Of a stretch of 64,000 nt of DNA, positions 55,936-64,000 are shown piece after piece; position 1 is the first letter of the stretch, and every line of letters starts with the position of its first letter. The position numbers and the translations under genes were made by a program. The stretch is from Candidatus Kapaibacterium sp. (lineage in GTDB: Bacteria > Bacteroidota > Ignavibacteria > Kapaibacteriales > WFXC01), in NCBI GenBank assembly GCA_015490805.1, contig WFXC01000034.1, forward strand, positions 88,656 to 152,655, given 5' to 3'. The notes below the pieces were generated by a model. It ran no database searches, was not told the DNA's origin, and saw nothing but the letters and a program-made list of their open reading frames with translations.

Positions 55936-56560
55936 CTGACAAAGAAATCACCCCACCACGATGGTGGATCTCTGCTCCGCTTTCTATGCGTCACACAGTG
56001 TAAAGAATCTGGAGGATCTCGACCGGTTAGTCTTCGATGGGATGGTAGTATCGCACAGCCTTGCCGCACAGCCTTGCCGCCGCACGGCGGGTGAATTCCT
56101 TATCTCCTGTTACTCCTGCATGCATCACCGTTATGGTATCATCCGGCTTGCTATTCGGTGTGCAAACTACAAAAAATTTCGCAAACGACCAAACAATCGT
56201 TGCACCGGGAGCGCACACTTTAGTGTGCATCCTTTTATTCCTTTGCCGACCGAAGTCGGCGTCCCCAGCCGGAGCGCACGCTTCAGCGTGCATTCTTGCC
56301 GACTGAAGTTAGCGCTTCCAGTAGAAAATCGCCCACCGGGCGAAGCACCGCTTCGCCTCTACCATTGCACCGAGAGCGCCCCCTTTAGTATGCATCCTTT
56401 TACTCCTTTGCCGGCTAAAGCCGGCGCTCCCGGTAAGCGCTTCCCGGTACCGACACTCTTGTTTGCCTTCCCTCCTGCGGAAGATCGTGCGCTGGCTGCG
56501 GAAAATTTGATATTTTCGTGTTTTGTTCGGAAGAATGGTTGAACGAAAAGGAAAACGGCG
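55936..56560. other. Gene-free region between the cysteine-rich gene and kbl
   Basis: About 620 bases. 55945-56060 contains a stretch (CACACAGTGTAAAGAATCTG, then GAGGATCTCG) resembling widespread dispersed intergenic repeats, and a duplicated CACAGCCTTGCCG near 56054-56080. 56206-56433 holds the second palindrome cluster. Open frames across this part are alternating repeat translations with no family look and are not called as genes. The kbl promoter should lie in 56480-56550, but no clear element is visible. Confidence 0.55.
56206..56433. repeat. Second cluster of palindromic repeats (families A and B)
   Basis: Alternating units: A at 56206-56231 (GGGAGCGCACACTTTAGTGT then GCAT), B at 56242-56268 (TTGCCGACCGAAGTCGGCG), A at 56270-56294, B at 56296-56322, a hairpin GGCGAAGCACCGCTTCGCC at 56339-56357, a degenerate A at 56369-56396 and B at 56407-56433 (TTGCCGGCTAAAGCCGGCG, identical to the unit at 53057). 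Same two families as the cluster 3 kb to the left. Confidence 0.85.
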
Positions 56561-57757
56561 ATGGATGGATGCATCAAAGATCGACTGATCGCAGAATTGA
56601 CGCAACTGAAAGAAGCAGGACTGTACAAAAATGAACGGGTAATTACCTCCCCACAGGGTCCGGAAATCACGGTTGCAGGCATCGATGGTCCCGTTCTGAA
56701 TTTCTGTGCTAACAACTACCTGGGACTTTCCTCCGACCCTCGAATTATTGAAGCGGCTATCGAAACTCTGAAAAAGTACGGTTACGGAATGTCCAGCGTC
56801 CGGTTCATCTGCGGGACAACTGATCTGCACTTAGAGCTGGAAAAGAAAATCGCAGAGTTCTGTCATACCGATGCTGCCATTCTGTACAACAGTTGTTTTG
56901 ATGCGAATGCTGGACTTTTTGAAACTCTGTTAGGTCCGGAGGATGCGATTATTTCTGACGAGCTCAATCACGCTTCGATCATCGATGGCATTCGGCTCTG
57001 CAAAGCAAAACGGTATCGATACAAAAATTGCGACCCGGTGGATCTGGAAGAAAAGCTCAAGCAGGCAGATGCCGATGGAGCACGCTGCAAGCTGATCGCT
57101 ACTGACTCGGTTTTCTCGATGGATGGCAATATGGCGCCACTGGATAAGATTTGCGACTTAGCAGAAAAGTACAACGCACTGGTGATGATCGATGAAAGTC
57201 ACGCGCTGGGTGTCGTGGGCAAGACAGGACGTGGTGTACCTGAAGAATTTGGCGTCTTCGGGCGTGTCGATATTATCACCGGCACGCTGGGCAAAGCCTT
57301 TGGCGGCGCTATTGGCGGCTTTACCACTGGCCGGAAGGAAATTATCGACACGCTCCGCCAGCGTTCCCGCCCCTATTTGTTCAGTAACTCCCTACCGCCG
57401 ATGGTAGTCGGTGCTTCTATTGCTGTCTTCTCAATGCTTTCGGAAACCTCTGAACTGCGCAATCGCCTGGCAGAAAACACTGCATACTTCCGGCAGCAGA
57501 TGGCAGCAGCCGGGTTCGACCTGAAACCGGGCAATCATCCCATTGTTCCTATTATGCTCTACGATGCACCGCTGGCACAGCGCTTTGCAGATCGACTGCT
57601 GGAAAAAGGCATTTACGTCATCGGCTTTTTCTACCCGGTTGTGCCGCGGGGACAGGCACGCATTCGGGTACAGATTTCGGCTGCCCATACACGAGAGCAT
57701 CTGGATCGTGCCATTGAAGCATTTATCGATGTTGGCAAAGAATTTGGCGTCATCTAA
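56561..57757 (+). CDS. kbl: Glycine C-acetyltransferase (2-amino-3-ketobutyrate CoA ligase)
   Basis: A 398-residue PLP enzyme of the alpha-oxoamine synthase family that splits 2-amino-3-oxobutyrate into glycine and acetyl-CoA in threonine breakdown (or condenses them). Signatures: [16 protein letters not shown] near 47, [45 protein letters not shown] and the PLP-lysine motif [14 protein letters not shown] near 240. The close match to Kbl rather than BioF ([20 protein letters not shown]) and the length support the name. Threonine dehydrogenase is not adjacent. Its stop directly abuts the pgpH start. Confidence 0.94.
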   Translation: MDGCIKDRLIAELTQLKEAGLYKNERVITSPQGPEITVAGIDGPVLNFCANNYLGLSSDPRIIEAAIETLKKYGYGMSSVRFICGTTDLHLELEKKIAEFCHTDAAILYNSCFDANAGLFETLLGPEDAIISDELNHASIIDGIRLCKAKRYRYKNCDPVDLEEKLKQADADGARCKLIATDSVFSMDGNMAPLDKICDLAEKYNALVMIDESHALGVVGKTGRGVPEEFGVFGRVDIITGTLGKAFGGAIGGFTTGRKEIIDTLRQRSRPYLFSNSLPPMVVGASIAVFSMLSETSELRNRLAENTAYFRQQMAAAGFDLKPGNHPIVPIMLYDAPLAQRFADRLLEKGIYVIGFFYPVVPRGQARIRVQISAAHTREHLDRAIEAFIDVGKEFGVI

Positions 57758-60067
57758 ATGCCGGAGCACTCTAAACGCACCCTTTTTCAAGAATTGCAAC
57801 AACAACGTCCGCAGTATCCTGAAGAAAACATCCGATATGCCGGGTGGCTGCGCTGGCTAATTCTTGGCGTGACAATCCTTCTCTGCACCGCTTTTTTTCC
57901 CTCCACCGAACGGCAGCCATTGCAGTACAAGGTCGGGATGCAATGGACGCAGCCGACGCTTGTTGCGCAATACACTTTCCCCGTTTTCAAACCGAAATCG
58001 CAGTATGAAACAGAAATCCGGAAGATAAAGGAACAAACGCCGCCCGTTTTTTTGTTGAATGCTGCCGCTTTGATCGAATCAGAAAATATCGTCCGCAGCT
58101 TTCTGGAATCGCTGCTGTGGGAAACCATTGCCAAAGATACGCTCCAGACACTGACAGCATTCTCACCGCCAACCCGTCAGGCGCTCTACGCACTTCCCAG
58201 AGAACAGTACAACGCACTGATCAACCGCCTGACTCAGGTAGTGCTGGAGTTTCAGAAATCCATTTACTCCCGCGGCTACATTAACATTTTGAAGAAAAAC
58301 ATCCGCTCAGACAGTATTGTGGTGCGCCTGTCTGCTACCGAGGAGCTATGGTTACCCAAACATACCGTTCTGGATGTTAACGACTACATCACCGAGGCAA
58401 CGTTCTTTGTGAAGCGACAGCCACGTACACTGGAATCTGAACTGATCGATACCCTCACCAAACTCCTCCATATTCCCAATCTGCTGTTCTCACACGAACT
58501 CACCCAGGAACTGCAGAATGCTTTAGCAGCTTCTGTCCCCCGAACAGTTGGCATCGTCCAGAAAGGAGAGATCATTGTTCGGGAAGGTGAACGGATCGAC
58601 GAACTTACCGCTTTGAAACTGGCTGCGTACTATCACTACCGGCTAATGCAGCAACAACAAATTTCTCCGCTGCTCCGCTGGATTGGCAACCTGGGGCACG
58701 CCTTTCTAATTTGCACTATTCTGTTTTTGTATTTGTTCATCCTGCGCAAACGCATTTTTTATGACAACTGGAAACTCGCAGGCATTTGTGCTATCCTGGT
58801 CAGCATTGCAGCGATGACATGGATTACCACGATAGTCACCAAAGAGGTCCCGGCTCAATTTCTTATTCTACTACCGGCTGCTTCAATGTTGATCGCTATT
58901 CTCTTCGATTCCCGAACCGCTTTTTATTCCACTGTCGTGATGGCGATGCTGGTAGCAGGCATCCGATCCAGCGACTACTTAACGGCTTTAGCACTACTGG
59001 TCTCCGGTACATTAGCCGCGTATACCGTTCGGGATTTGCAAAGTCGGGGACAATTGTTCAAGGCAATTGGTTCCATCCTTGTTGGATCTGTCCTGGCAAT
59101 TCTGGTCATTGCCGCAGAACAGTTACTTCCTTCCCGGCAACTGTTTCTGGCTTTCGGCTTCGCCTTTCTCAATGCGGTTTTCTCGCCGATTCTCACCTTT
59201 GGCATTGTCCTGCTGCTGGAACGAACAACCAATATCACAACTGATCTGCGCATCTTAGAATTCGACCGTCTGGACCATCCCCTGCTCCAGCAATTAGAAG
59301 AACGGGCTCCGGGGACTTATCAGCATACGCTCAATGTTGCCCATTTAGCAGAAAGTGCTGCGCGAGCTATTGGCGCCAATGCACTCCTCACACGGGTCGG
59401 AGCATACTACCACGACATCGGGAAAATTCCAAAGGCAGAGTACTTCATCGAAAACCAGATCGGCATTGAAAACAAGCACGAACACCTTTCCCCGTGGCAA
59501 AGTGCCTTGATTATCCGCAACCACATAAAAGAAGGCATTGAGCTGGGGAAACAGTATGGGCTGCCACAACGAATTCTGGATTTCATTCCCCAGCACCACG
59601 GCACTATGCTGATCACCTACTTTTACCAGAAAGCGCTGGAAATCGCCAAAGAAAAGGGACTGGAAGTGAACGAGGAAGACTTCCGCTATCCCGGCCCGAA
59701 ACCCCAGACTAAAGAAACCACCATTTTGATGATCGTCGATGGCGTTGAAGCGCTCGCCCGCACTCTTTCCAACTACGACCAGCAAACAATCGAGAATGCA
59801 GTGGAAAAACTCATCGAAGACCGTTTCCTCAATGGACAGTTTGATGAATCTCCTCTTTCATTTCGGGAGCTGCGCATCATTCAGCGCACTCTTGTGCGCC
59901 ATCTCTTGGGAATGGGACACCCTCGGGTTCGGTATCCCAACCAGCAGCAATTTGAGCAACTGTCAAGTGGAGCAACTGCCAGAGCGTCCAGCACTATTTC
60001 ATCCACTTCACCGGAATCCTCAGAACAAAGCCAGGGGACATCAGATGGCGATGCAGCGCAACGGTAA
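57758..60067 (+). CDS. pgpH: 7TM-HD cyclic di-AMP phosphodiesterase, PgpH type
   Basis: A 769-residue membrane enzyme. Helix 1 about 30-48, a large extracytoplasmic 7TMR-HDED domain (about 50-300, KPKSQYETEIRKIKEQTPPVF), seven helices (about 305-500), then a cytoplasmic HD domain: ERAPGTYQHTLNVAHLAESAA, YYHDIGKI with H552-D553, IIRNHIKEG, and DFIPQHHGTMLITYFY. This is the PgpH layout that hydrolyses c-di-AMP to pApA. A Ser/Thr-rich tail (about 735-769) overlaps the start of the recombinase gene by 23 bases. No diadenylate cyclase is present here. Confidence 0.94.
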   Translation: MPEHSKRTLFQELQQQRPQYPEENIRYAGWLRWLILGVTILLCTAFFPSTERQPLQYKVGMQWTQPTLVAQYTFPVFKPKSQYETEIRKIKEQTPPVFLLNAAALIESENIVRSFLESLLWETIAKDTLQTLTAFSPPTRQALYALPREQYNALINRLTQVVLEFQKSIYSRGYINILKKNIRSDSIVVRLSATEELWLPKHTVLDVNDYITEATFFVKRQPRTLESELIDTLTKLLHIPNLLFSHELTQELQNALAASVPRTVGIVQKGEIIVREGERIDELTALKLAAYYHYRLMQQQQISPLLRWIGNLGHAFLICTILFLYLFILRKRIFYDNWKLAGICAILVSIAAMTWITTIVTKEVPAQFLILLPAASMLIAILFDSRTAFYSTVVMAMLVAGIRSSDYLTALALLVSGTLAAYTVRDLQSRGQLFKAIGSILVGSVLAILVIAAEQLLPSRQLFLAFGFAFLNAVFSPILTFGIVLLLERTTNITTDLRILEFDRLDHPLLQQLEERAPGTYQHTLNVAHLAESAARAIGANALLTRVGAYYHDIGKIPKAEYFIENQIGIENKHEHLSPWQSALIIRNHIKEGIELGKQYGLPQRILDFIPQHHGTMLITYFYQKALEIAKEKGLEVNEEDFRYPGPKPQTKETTILMIVDGVEALARTLSNYDQQTIENAVEKLIEDRFLNGQFDESPLSFRELRIIQRTLVRHLLGMGHPRVRYPNQQQFEQLSSGATARASSTISSTSPESSEQSQGTSDGDAAQR

Positions 60068-60995
60068 TGCTTTGCTCCATCTGGAACACCTTCCAGAAGC
60101 AATGGCACAGGAAATTGCCCGATTTCTCCAGTACATCCGGCTGGAAAAAGGGTTGAGTGCAAACACTGTCGCTGCATATCGAGCTGACCTTTTAAAACTG
60201 GCAGCATTTCTCCTGGATGAGCAGATTACTTCTTTCAGCGCCGCCAATCGGCATCATCTTAAAAAATTCTTTCAGACGCTGGACTCCCTGGGTATTGCCC
60301 TGCGTTCCAGAGCCCGGTATTTGAGTACCTTCCGCACCTTTTTCGCCTTCCTCCACTCCGAAGGAATCACCACTTCCAACGAGGCAGAATTTCTGGATGT
60401 GCCGCGCCTTCCCCCTCGACTGCCTCAGGTGCTTTCAGTGGAAGAGATCGATGCGCTGCTGGCGCAACCAGACACCAACACACCACTGGGCATCCGCGAT
60501 CGCGCGCTGCTGGAAACACTGTACGGCTGCGGTTTGCGCGTCAGCGAACTGTGCAACCTGCTCCAGCGTGACATTGAACACGAGGCACAGCTACTGCGGG
60601 TTATGGGGAAAGGCAGCAAAGAGCGGCTGGTACCCATCGGACGTATGGCACTACAATGGATCCGAACCTATCAGCAGGAAGTTCGTCCCCTGCTGCTCCG
60701 CTCTGCGTCTCTGAGTAACGATGTGCTCTTTCTGAATCGCAGTGGTAAAAAAATGAGTCGGGTTTCTGTGTGGCAATTGATCAAGAAATACGCAGCAATG
60801 GCAAAAATCGACAAAGCTATCTCTCCCCACACATTTCGCCACTCCTTTGCCACGCACCTGCTGGAAGGTGGTGCCGATTTGCGCGCCGTGCAGGAAATGC
60901 TGGGACACGCCAGTATTGCGACGACGCAAATCTATACCCACCTCAACAATGCCTACTTGCAGGAAGTGTATAAAACTTACCATCCACGTGGCTGA
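60045..60995 (+). CDS. xerD: Tyrosine recombinase XerC/XerD
   Basis: A 316-residue site-specific recombinase. The N-terminal SAM-like domain (EIARFLQYIRLEKGLSANTV) precedes a catalytic domain with R165 (GLRVSELCNL), Lys in GKGSKERLVPI, H262 and R265 (PHTFRHSFATHLLEGGADLR), H288 (LGHASIATTQIYTH) and nucleophile Y297. Full length and catalytic residues suggest a host chromosome-dimer resolvase (XerD-like) rather than a phage integrase; no att-like repeats or phage genes surround it. ATG 60045 has AGGGGA 6 bases upstream. It sits in a dense operon between pgpH and the NamZ-like gene. Confidence 0.9.
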   Translation: MAMQRNGNALLHLEHLPEAMAQEIARFLQYIRLEKGLSANTVAAYRADLLKLAAFLLDEQITSFSAANRHHLKKFFQTLDSLGIALRSRARYLSTFRTFFAFLHSEGITTSNEAEFLDVPRLPPRLPQVLSVEEIDALLAQPDTNTPLGIRDRALLETLYGCGLRVSELCNLLQRDIEHEAQLLRVMGKGSKERLVPIGRMALQWIRTYQQEVRPLLLRSASLSNDVLFLNRSGKKMSRVSVWQLIKKYAAMAKIDKAISPHTFRHSFATHLLEGGADLRAVQEMLGHASIATTQIYTHLNNAYLQEVYKTYHPRG

Positions 60996-62260
60996 TGATG
61001 GTGCGTTACCTGAAAATCATCGCAGTATTCTGGTGTTGCACTGCCGCTCTCTTTGCCCAGTTTGTTTTTCGCTACGACACAAAATTAGGCATCGATGTTC
61101 TCCAGGAACAGCAATTTCGTCCTTTATGGCATAAACGGATTGCTCTGGTTGCCAATTACGCCAGCCGGGATCGTTTCCTGATCCCGACTGCTCAATCGCT
61201 GGCAGAGTGCGATTCCTGCGATCTCCGAATGATCCTGGCGCCAGAGCACGGCTATTTCTCACTGGCACAGAGAGCTGGCGAAAAAATCGATACGGTGGAC
61301 ACGCTGTACAATGTTCCCGTATACTCCCTGTACGGAACGCATCGCCGCCCACCGAAAGAATGGCTGGATTCCATTGATTGCGTCGTTTTCGACCTCCAGG
61401 ATATTGGCATCCGTTCCTACACGTATTTAGCGACCCTGTACAACGTTATGGATGCATGTGCAGAATACCGCATTCCGCTGATCGTACTGGATCGCCCGAA
61501 TCCTCTTGGTGGACTGCTGATTGATGGCAACCTGCCCGATTCGATGTACGCCTCGTTTGTGAACCCCATTCCCGTGCCGTACATCCACGGCTGCACGTTC
61601 GGCGAATTAGCTCGAATGATTAACGGCGAAGGGTGGTTACCCTTTGATTCCAACGCCATCCCGCGGCTATGTTCCCTTCAGGTCATTCCAATGCAGGGAT
61701 GGGAACGCTGGATGACCTGGGAAGACACGGACCTGCGCTGGATACCCACTTCCCCTCATATTCCCACGGTCGATGCTATCCGGGGCGCTGCAACTGTCGG
61801 TATCCTTGGAGAACTGGGAATTATCGGCATTGGTATCGGTACGACCCTGCCTTTTCAGGCGCTCTATCACCCGCAATTTCCCCAATCACTCTTTGCGGAA
61901 GTCCTTGCCCGGCGTCCAGCTCCCGGCATCGTCTTCGTTCCTGCACAATTCACTCCCTTTTACGGATTATTTGCGCACCAACCTGTTCCGGGATTTTTAC
62001 TGCAATTCCTCCCGAAATCGCAACGCTTTGCCCCGTATTCTGCTGGCATCCAGATTCTCCACATCCTGCGAATGCTGCTGCCTGACGCTTTTCGGAATCT
62101 AAACGAGGCAAAACTCAAACAACTCCAGAAGGTCACGGGGAGTCGGCAACTGGTTGAACGACTCCGGTCAGGTGAAAGCTTATTGCCGCTGCTCCAGACG
62201 ATTCAGCAGGATGTCGAAAAATTCCGCCTTCTACGTCAACAGTATTTGCTGTACGAATAA
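60995..62260 (+). CDS. DUF1343 / NamZ-like exo-beta-N-acetylmuramidase, secreted
   Basis: A 421-residue exported protein with signal peptide 1-21 (ending ALFAQ). DUF1343 hallmarks in order: LGIDVLQEQQFRPLWHKRIALVANYASRD, quoted in part; LAPEHGYFSLAQRAGEKIDT; VPVYSLYGTHRRPPKEWL; DCVVFDLQDIGIRSYTY; VLDRPNPLGG; IPVPYIHGCTFGELARMINGE. NamZ of this family removes terminal MurNAc from peptidoglycan fragments, which fits the presence of anmK at 2577. Start ATG overlaps the xer stop by one base (TGATG). Catalytic Glu in PEHG is present. Confidence 0.88.
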   Translation: MMVRYLKIIAVFWCCTAALFAQFVFRYDTKLGIDVLQEQQFRPLWHKRIALVANYASRDRFLIPTAQSLAECDSCDLRMILAPEHGYFSLAQRAGEKIDTVDTLYNVPVYSLYGTHRRPPKEWLDSIDCVVFDLQDIGIRSYTYLATLYNVMDACAEYRIPLIVLDRPNPLGGLLIDGNLPDSMYASFVNPIPVPYIHGCTFGELARMINGEGWLPFDSNAIPRLCSLQVIPMQGWERWMTWEDTDLRWIPTSPHIPTVDAIRGAATVGILGELGIIGIGIGTTLPFQALYHPQFPQSLFAEVLARRPAPGIVFVPAQFTPFYGLFAHQPVPGFLLQFLPKSQRFAPYSAGIQILHILRMLLPDAFRNLNEAKLKQLQKVTGSRQLVERLRSGESLLPLLQTIQQDVEKFRLLRQQYLLYE

Positions 62261-62276
62261 AAGGTGGCACCAATCG

Positions 62277-63092
62277 ATGGGAAACAAAACGTTTATCCTG
62301 ATCGCCGGTCCCTGCGTTGTGGAATCCTTTGAATTGTTAGATACGGTCGCCGCAACGCTCCAGCGCATTTGCCAGCATTATCCCATTCGGCTCATTTTCA
62401 AATCTTCCTATCGCAAAGCCAACCGCTCCAGCGTTCGCTCCTTTACCGGCATTGGTGATCACACTGCCTTAGAAATGCTCCGGGAAATCCGCAATCGCTA
62501 CCATCTTCCAGTGCTGACTGATATTCACTCCGCAGCGGAAGCAGCACAGGCAGCAGAATACGTCGATATTCTCCAGATCCCCGCTTTTCTCTGCCGCCAG
62601 ACCGATATTTTGCTGGCAGCAGCAGAAACGGGAAAACCGATTAACATCAAAAAAGGACAATTTCTCTCACCACGGGAGATGCTCAACGCTTTAGAAAAAG
62701 TGCGGAGTAAGTCGGATGCTGAAGTTTTTCTGACCGAACGCGGCACATTCTTTGGCTACCACGACTTAGTGGTAGACTTTCGCTCCATCCCCATTATGCA
62801 ATCTTTCGACAACTGTACGGTACTCTATGATGCCACGCACTCTGTTCAGCGTCCCGGCCTGGGCACTGAATCGGGTGGGCAACGAGAGTTCGTGCTCCCA
62901 CTGGCGCGTGCAGCCGTTGCTGCCGGTGTCGATGGTATTTTCTTCGAAGTTCATCCCAACCCGGCTCAGGCAAAGAGTGATCGAGCAACGCAGTTACCGC
63001 TCCACGAGGCAGAGCAGTTCATTCACACCCTGCTGACCCTGCACCAGTTTGTCCACCAACACATCATCCCGGATGCCCAGTCGAATCAATAA
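62277..63092 (+). CDS. kdsA: 3-deoxy-8-phosphooctulonate synthase (KDO-8-P synthase)
   Basis: A 271-residue aldolase-type enzyme condensing PEP with arabinose-5-phosphate for the KDO of lipopolysaccharide. Signatures: LIAGPCVVES, FKSSYRKANRSSVRSFTGIG, LTDIHSAAEAAQAAEYVDILQIPAFLCRQTD (in parts), NIKKGQFLSP, LTERGTFFGY, VLYDATHSVQRPG and FFEVHPNPAQAKSD. The Cys in AGPC marks the metal-dependent class II type known from Aquifex, rather than the metal-free E. coli type with Asn there. ATG 62277 with AAGGTGG upstream is the start; upstream codons overlap the NamZ gene. lptC overlaps its end by 20 bases. Confidence 0.95.
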   Translation: MGNKTFILIAGPCVVESFELLDTVAATLQRICQHYPIRLIFKSSYRKANRSSVRSFTGIGDHTALEMLREIRNRYHLPVLTDIHSAAEAAQAAEYVDILQIPAFLCRQTDILLAAAETGKPINIKKGQFLSPREMLNALEKVRSKSDAEVFLTERGTFFGYHDLVVDFRSIPIMQSFDNCTVLYDATHSVQRPGLGTESGGQREFVLPLARAAVAAGVDGIFFEVHPNPAQAKSDRATQLPLHEAEQFIHTLLTLHQFVHQHIIPDAQSNQ

Positions 63093-63630
63093 TCTCCTGC
63101 ACATAGGATTCCTCCTGCCTGCTCTGCTGCTTTTGCGCTGCGGTAGTAGCAACGAAAAGATGCAGACGCTGCCAGCCGTTGTTGATCCCCCTGATCATCT
63201 CAGCATCCACCCCCGCATTGCGCTTTACGATTCCTCTTCGCTCAAGGCACTGATCACTGCTGGTAGAGCGCGGGCGTATTTCAAGCATCGCTACACGCTA
63301 TTAGATCGGGGCGTCACAGTCGATTTCTTTGACCCTGCTGGACACCGACAAAGCCGATTATCGGCGGACAGCATCCTGATCGATGACAATTCTCAGCATA
63401 TGATGGCAGCCGGCAATGTGACCGTCCACGCTGCTAATCCACCAACGCTGCTGCAAACTTCCCGCCTGTTCTGGGACAAGCGCTCTCGACAACTCTATAC
63501 GCCTGACTCTGTCACCGTTGAAACGCCGACGGAAAAAATTTTTGCCATCGGCTTTGAATCAGACGAGCGGCTGCAGAATTATACATTCCGAAATGTGCGG
63601 ATGGTGATCCAGAAACAAAAAGAGGAATGA
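63073..63630 (+). CDS. lptC: LptC-like LPS export protein
   Basis: A 185-residue lipoprotein-type protein: signal ending LLLLRCGSS (Cys about 18). The rest is a beta-jellyroll of the LptC/OstA kind with alternating strands: ITAGRARAYFKHRYTLLDRGVTVDFF, quoted in part, LSADSILIDDNSQHMMAAGNVTVH and LYTPDSVTVETPTEKIFAIGF. LptC links the inner-membrane LptBFG transporter to LptA. The ATG at 63073 is preferred over a TTG eight codons earlier. Its place after kdsA supports an LPS role. Confidence 0.85.
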   Translation: MPSRINNLLHIGFLLPALLLLRCGSSNEKMQTLPAVVDPPDHLSIHPRIALYDSSSLKALITAGRARAYFKHRYTLLDRGVTVDFFDPAGHRQSRLSADSILIDDNSQHMMAAGNVTVHAANPPTLLQTSRLFWDKRSRQLYTPDSVTVETPTEKIFAIGFESDERLQNYTFRNVRMVIQKQKEE

Positions 63631-63633
63631 GCG

Positions 63634-64000
63634 ATGCGCCAAATCGTCCTTGCTGGTAACTGGAAAATGCACACAACCTTATCGGAAGCTGTCAGCTTAG
63701 CCCGTGCTGTTGATCACTGTATCCGTGAGCAATCCCTGCCGTCGCATTATTCCGTACTGCTCTGCCCTCCCTTTCCTTTCCTGGAGCCGGTACGACAGGT
63801 GATACAGCATCCATCCCTGTTCCTTGGCGCTCAGAATCTTTATCCCGGTGATGCTGGTGCCTTTACCGGCGAAGTTTCCGCTCCGATGCTGCGCTCAGTA
63901 GGCTGCACGTATGTGATCGTTGGACACTCGGAAAGAAGGAAAATTTTTGGCGAAACCAACGATCTGATCAACGCGAAAATTGCTTCGGCTCGCACCCACC
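63634..64000 (+). CDS. tpiA: Triosephosphate isomerase, 3' end cut by window edge
   Basis: The first 122 codons of TpiA, starting 3 bases after lptC. Signatures: RQIVLAGNWKMHTT (Asn and Lys of the active site), SVLLCPPFPFL, FLGAQNLYPGDAGAFTGEVS, and YVIVGHSERRKIFGET (catalytic His). It interconverts glyceraldehyde-3-phosphate and dihydroxyacetone phosphate. The catalytic Glu and loop 6 lie beyond the window. Confidence 0.96.
   Translation, partial: MRQIVLAGNWKMHTTLSEAVSLARAVDHCIREQSLPSHYSVLLCPPFPFLEPVRQVIQHPSLFLGAQNLYPGDAGAFTGEVSAPMLRSVGCTYVIVGHSERRKIFGETNDLINAKIASARTH

Noticed and set aside
55961-56542. 193-codon plus-strand gene across the repeat cluster
   Set aside because: Translation is a string of repeat-derived motifs, with equally long open frames in other phases; no start signal or homology pattern.
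60045-60995. Phage or integrative-element integrase
   Set aside because: No att-like repeats, tRNA or phage genes; lies inside a housekeeping operon and has Xer length and motifs.

Overview
The window reads as one contig of an FCB-group bacterium (Bacteroidota / Chlorobiota / Kapabacteria-Ignavibacteria relatives), probably uncultured. Four things point there: secreted proteins with type IX secretion (T9SS) C-terminal sorting domains, alternative complex III instead of a bc1 complex, repeated TAnnTTTG -7 promoter elements in intergenic regions, and DUF1343/NamZ plus PgpH. Several starts nevertheless carry good Shine-Dalgarno sequences. I saw no rRNA, tRNA, insertion sequence or convincing CRISPR array. 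The window is almost all protein-coding, and both ends cut a gene (a secreted protein at left, tpiA at right).

Layout. 1-8.7 kb: secreted and outer-membrane proteins, anmK, a dicarboxylate/amino-acid symporter, and two SurA/parvulin chaperones with an ATGA overlap. 8.8-18.8 kb: glycosyltransferases, transketolase, a ferredoxin-NADP reductase-like enzyme, a metal-permease-like protein, CutA, RadC, a DUF2723 protein and PduO-type cobalamin adenosyltransferase. 19.0-34.1 kb: a 15-kb respiratory block on the minus strand, read as nuoA-nuoB-cytochrome c-ctaA-ctaB-sco-DUF420-actABCDEF-heme chemoreceptor. It encodes quinol oxidation and the heme A/copper assembly factors for a terminal oxidase, but no oxidase subunit. 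34.2-38.6 kb: a methyltransferase-like membrane protein, mraY-murF, and an RluA-type pseudouridine synthase.

38.7-42.3 kb: a cobalamin riboswitch followed by a secreted beta-propeller with a putative T9SS tail and a TonB-dependent receptor. This looks like a T9SS-exported version of the BtuG-BtuB surface B12 capture system. The RNA between aptamer and start codon contains one segment that can pair either with an upstream decoy or with the ribosome-binding site, giving a concrete model of the switch. 42.4-44.8 kb: a fused SpeD-SpeE enzyme and an agmatinase-like ureohydrolase (polyamine synthesis). 44.8-45.7 kb: a coiled-coil protein built from 21-bp tandem repeats. 45.7-52.6 kb: two subtilisin-like T9SS cargo proteases.

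52.6-56.5 kb is the accessory part: two clusters of palindromic repeats flank a decayed BNR-repeat T9SS protein (one frameshift and one in-frame TGA) and a cysteine-rich secreted protein with a G-poor leader. 56.6-64 kb: a tightly packed plus-strand run, kbl-pgpH-xer-namZ-kdsA-lptC-tpiA. AnmK and the NamZ-like protein together suggest cell-wall MurNAc recycling; the PduO enzyme and the riboswitch module together suggest the cell imports and adenosylates corrinoids.
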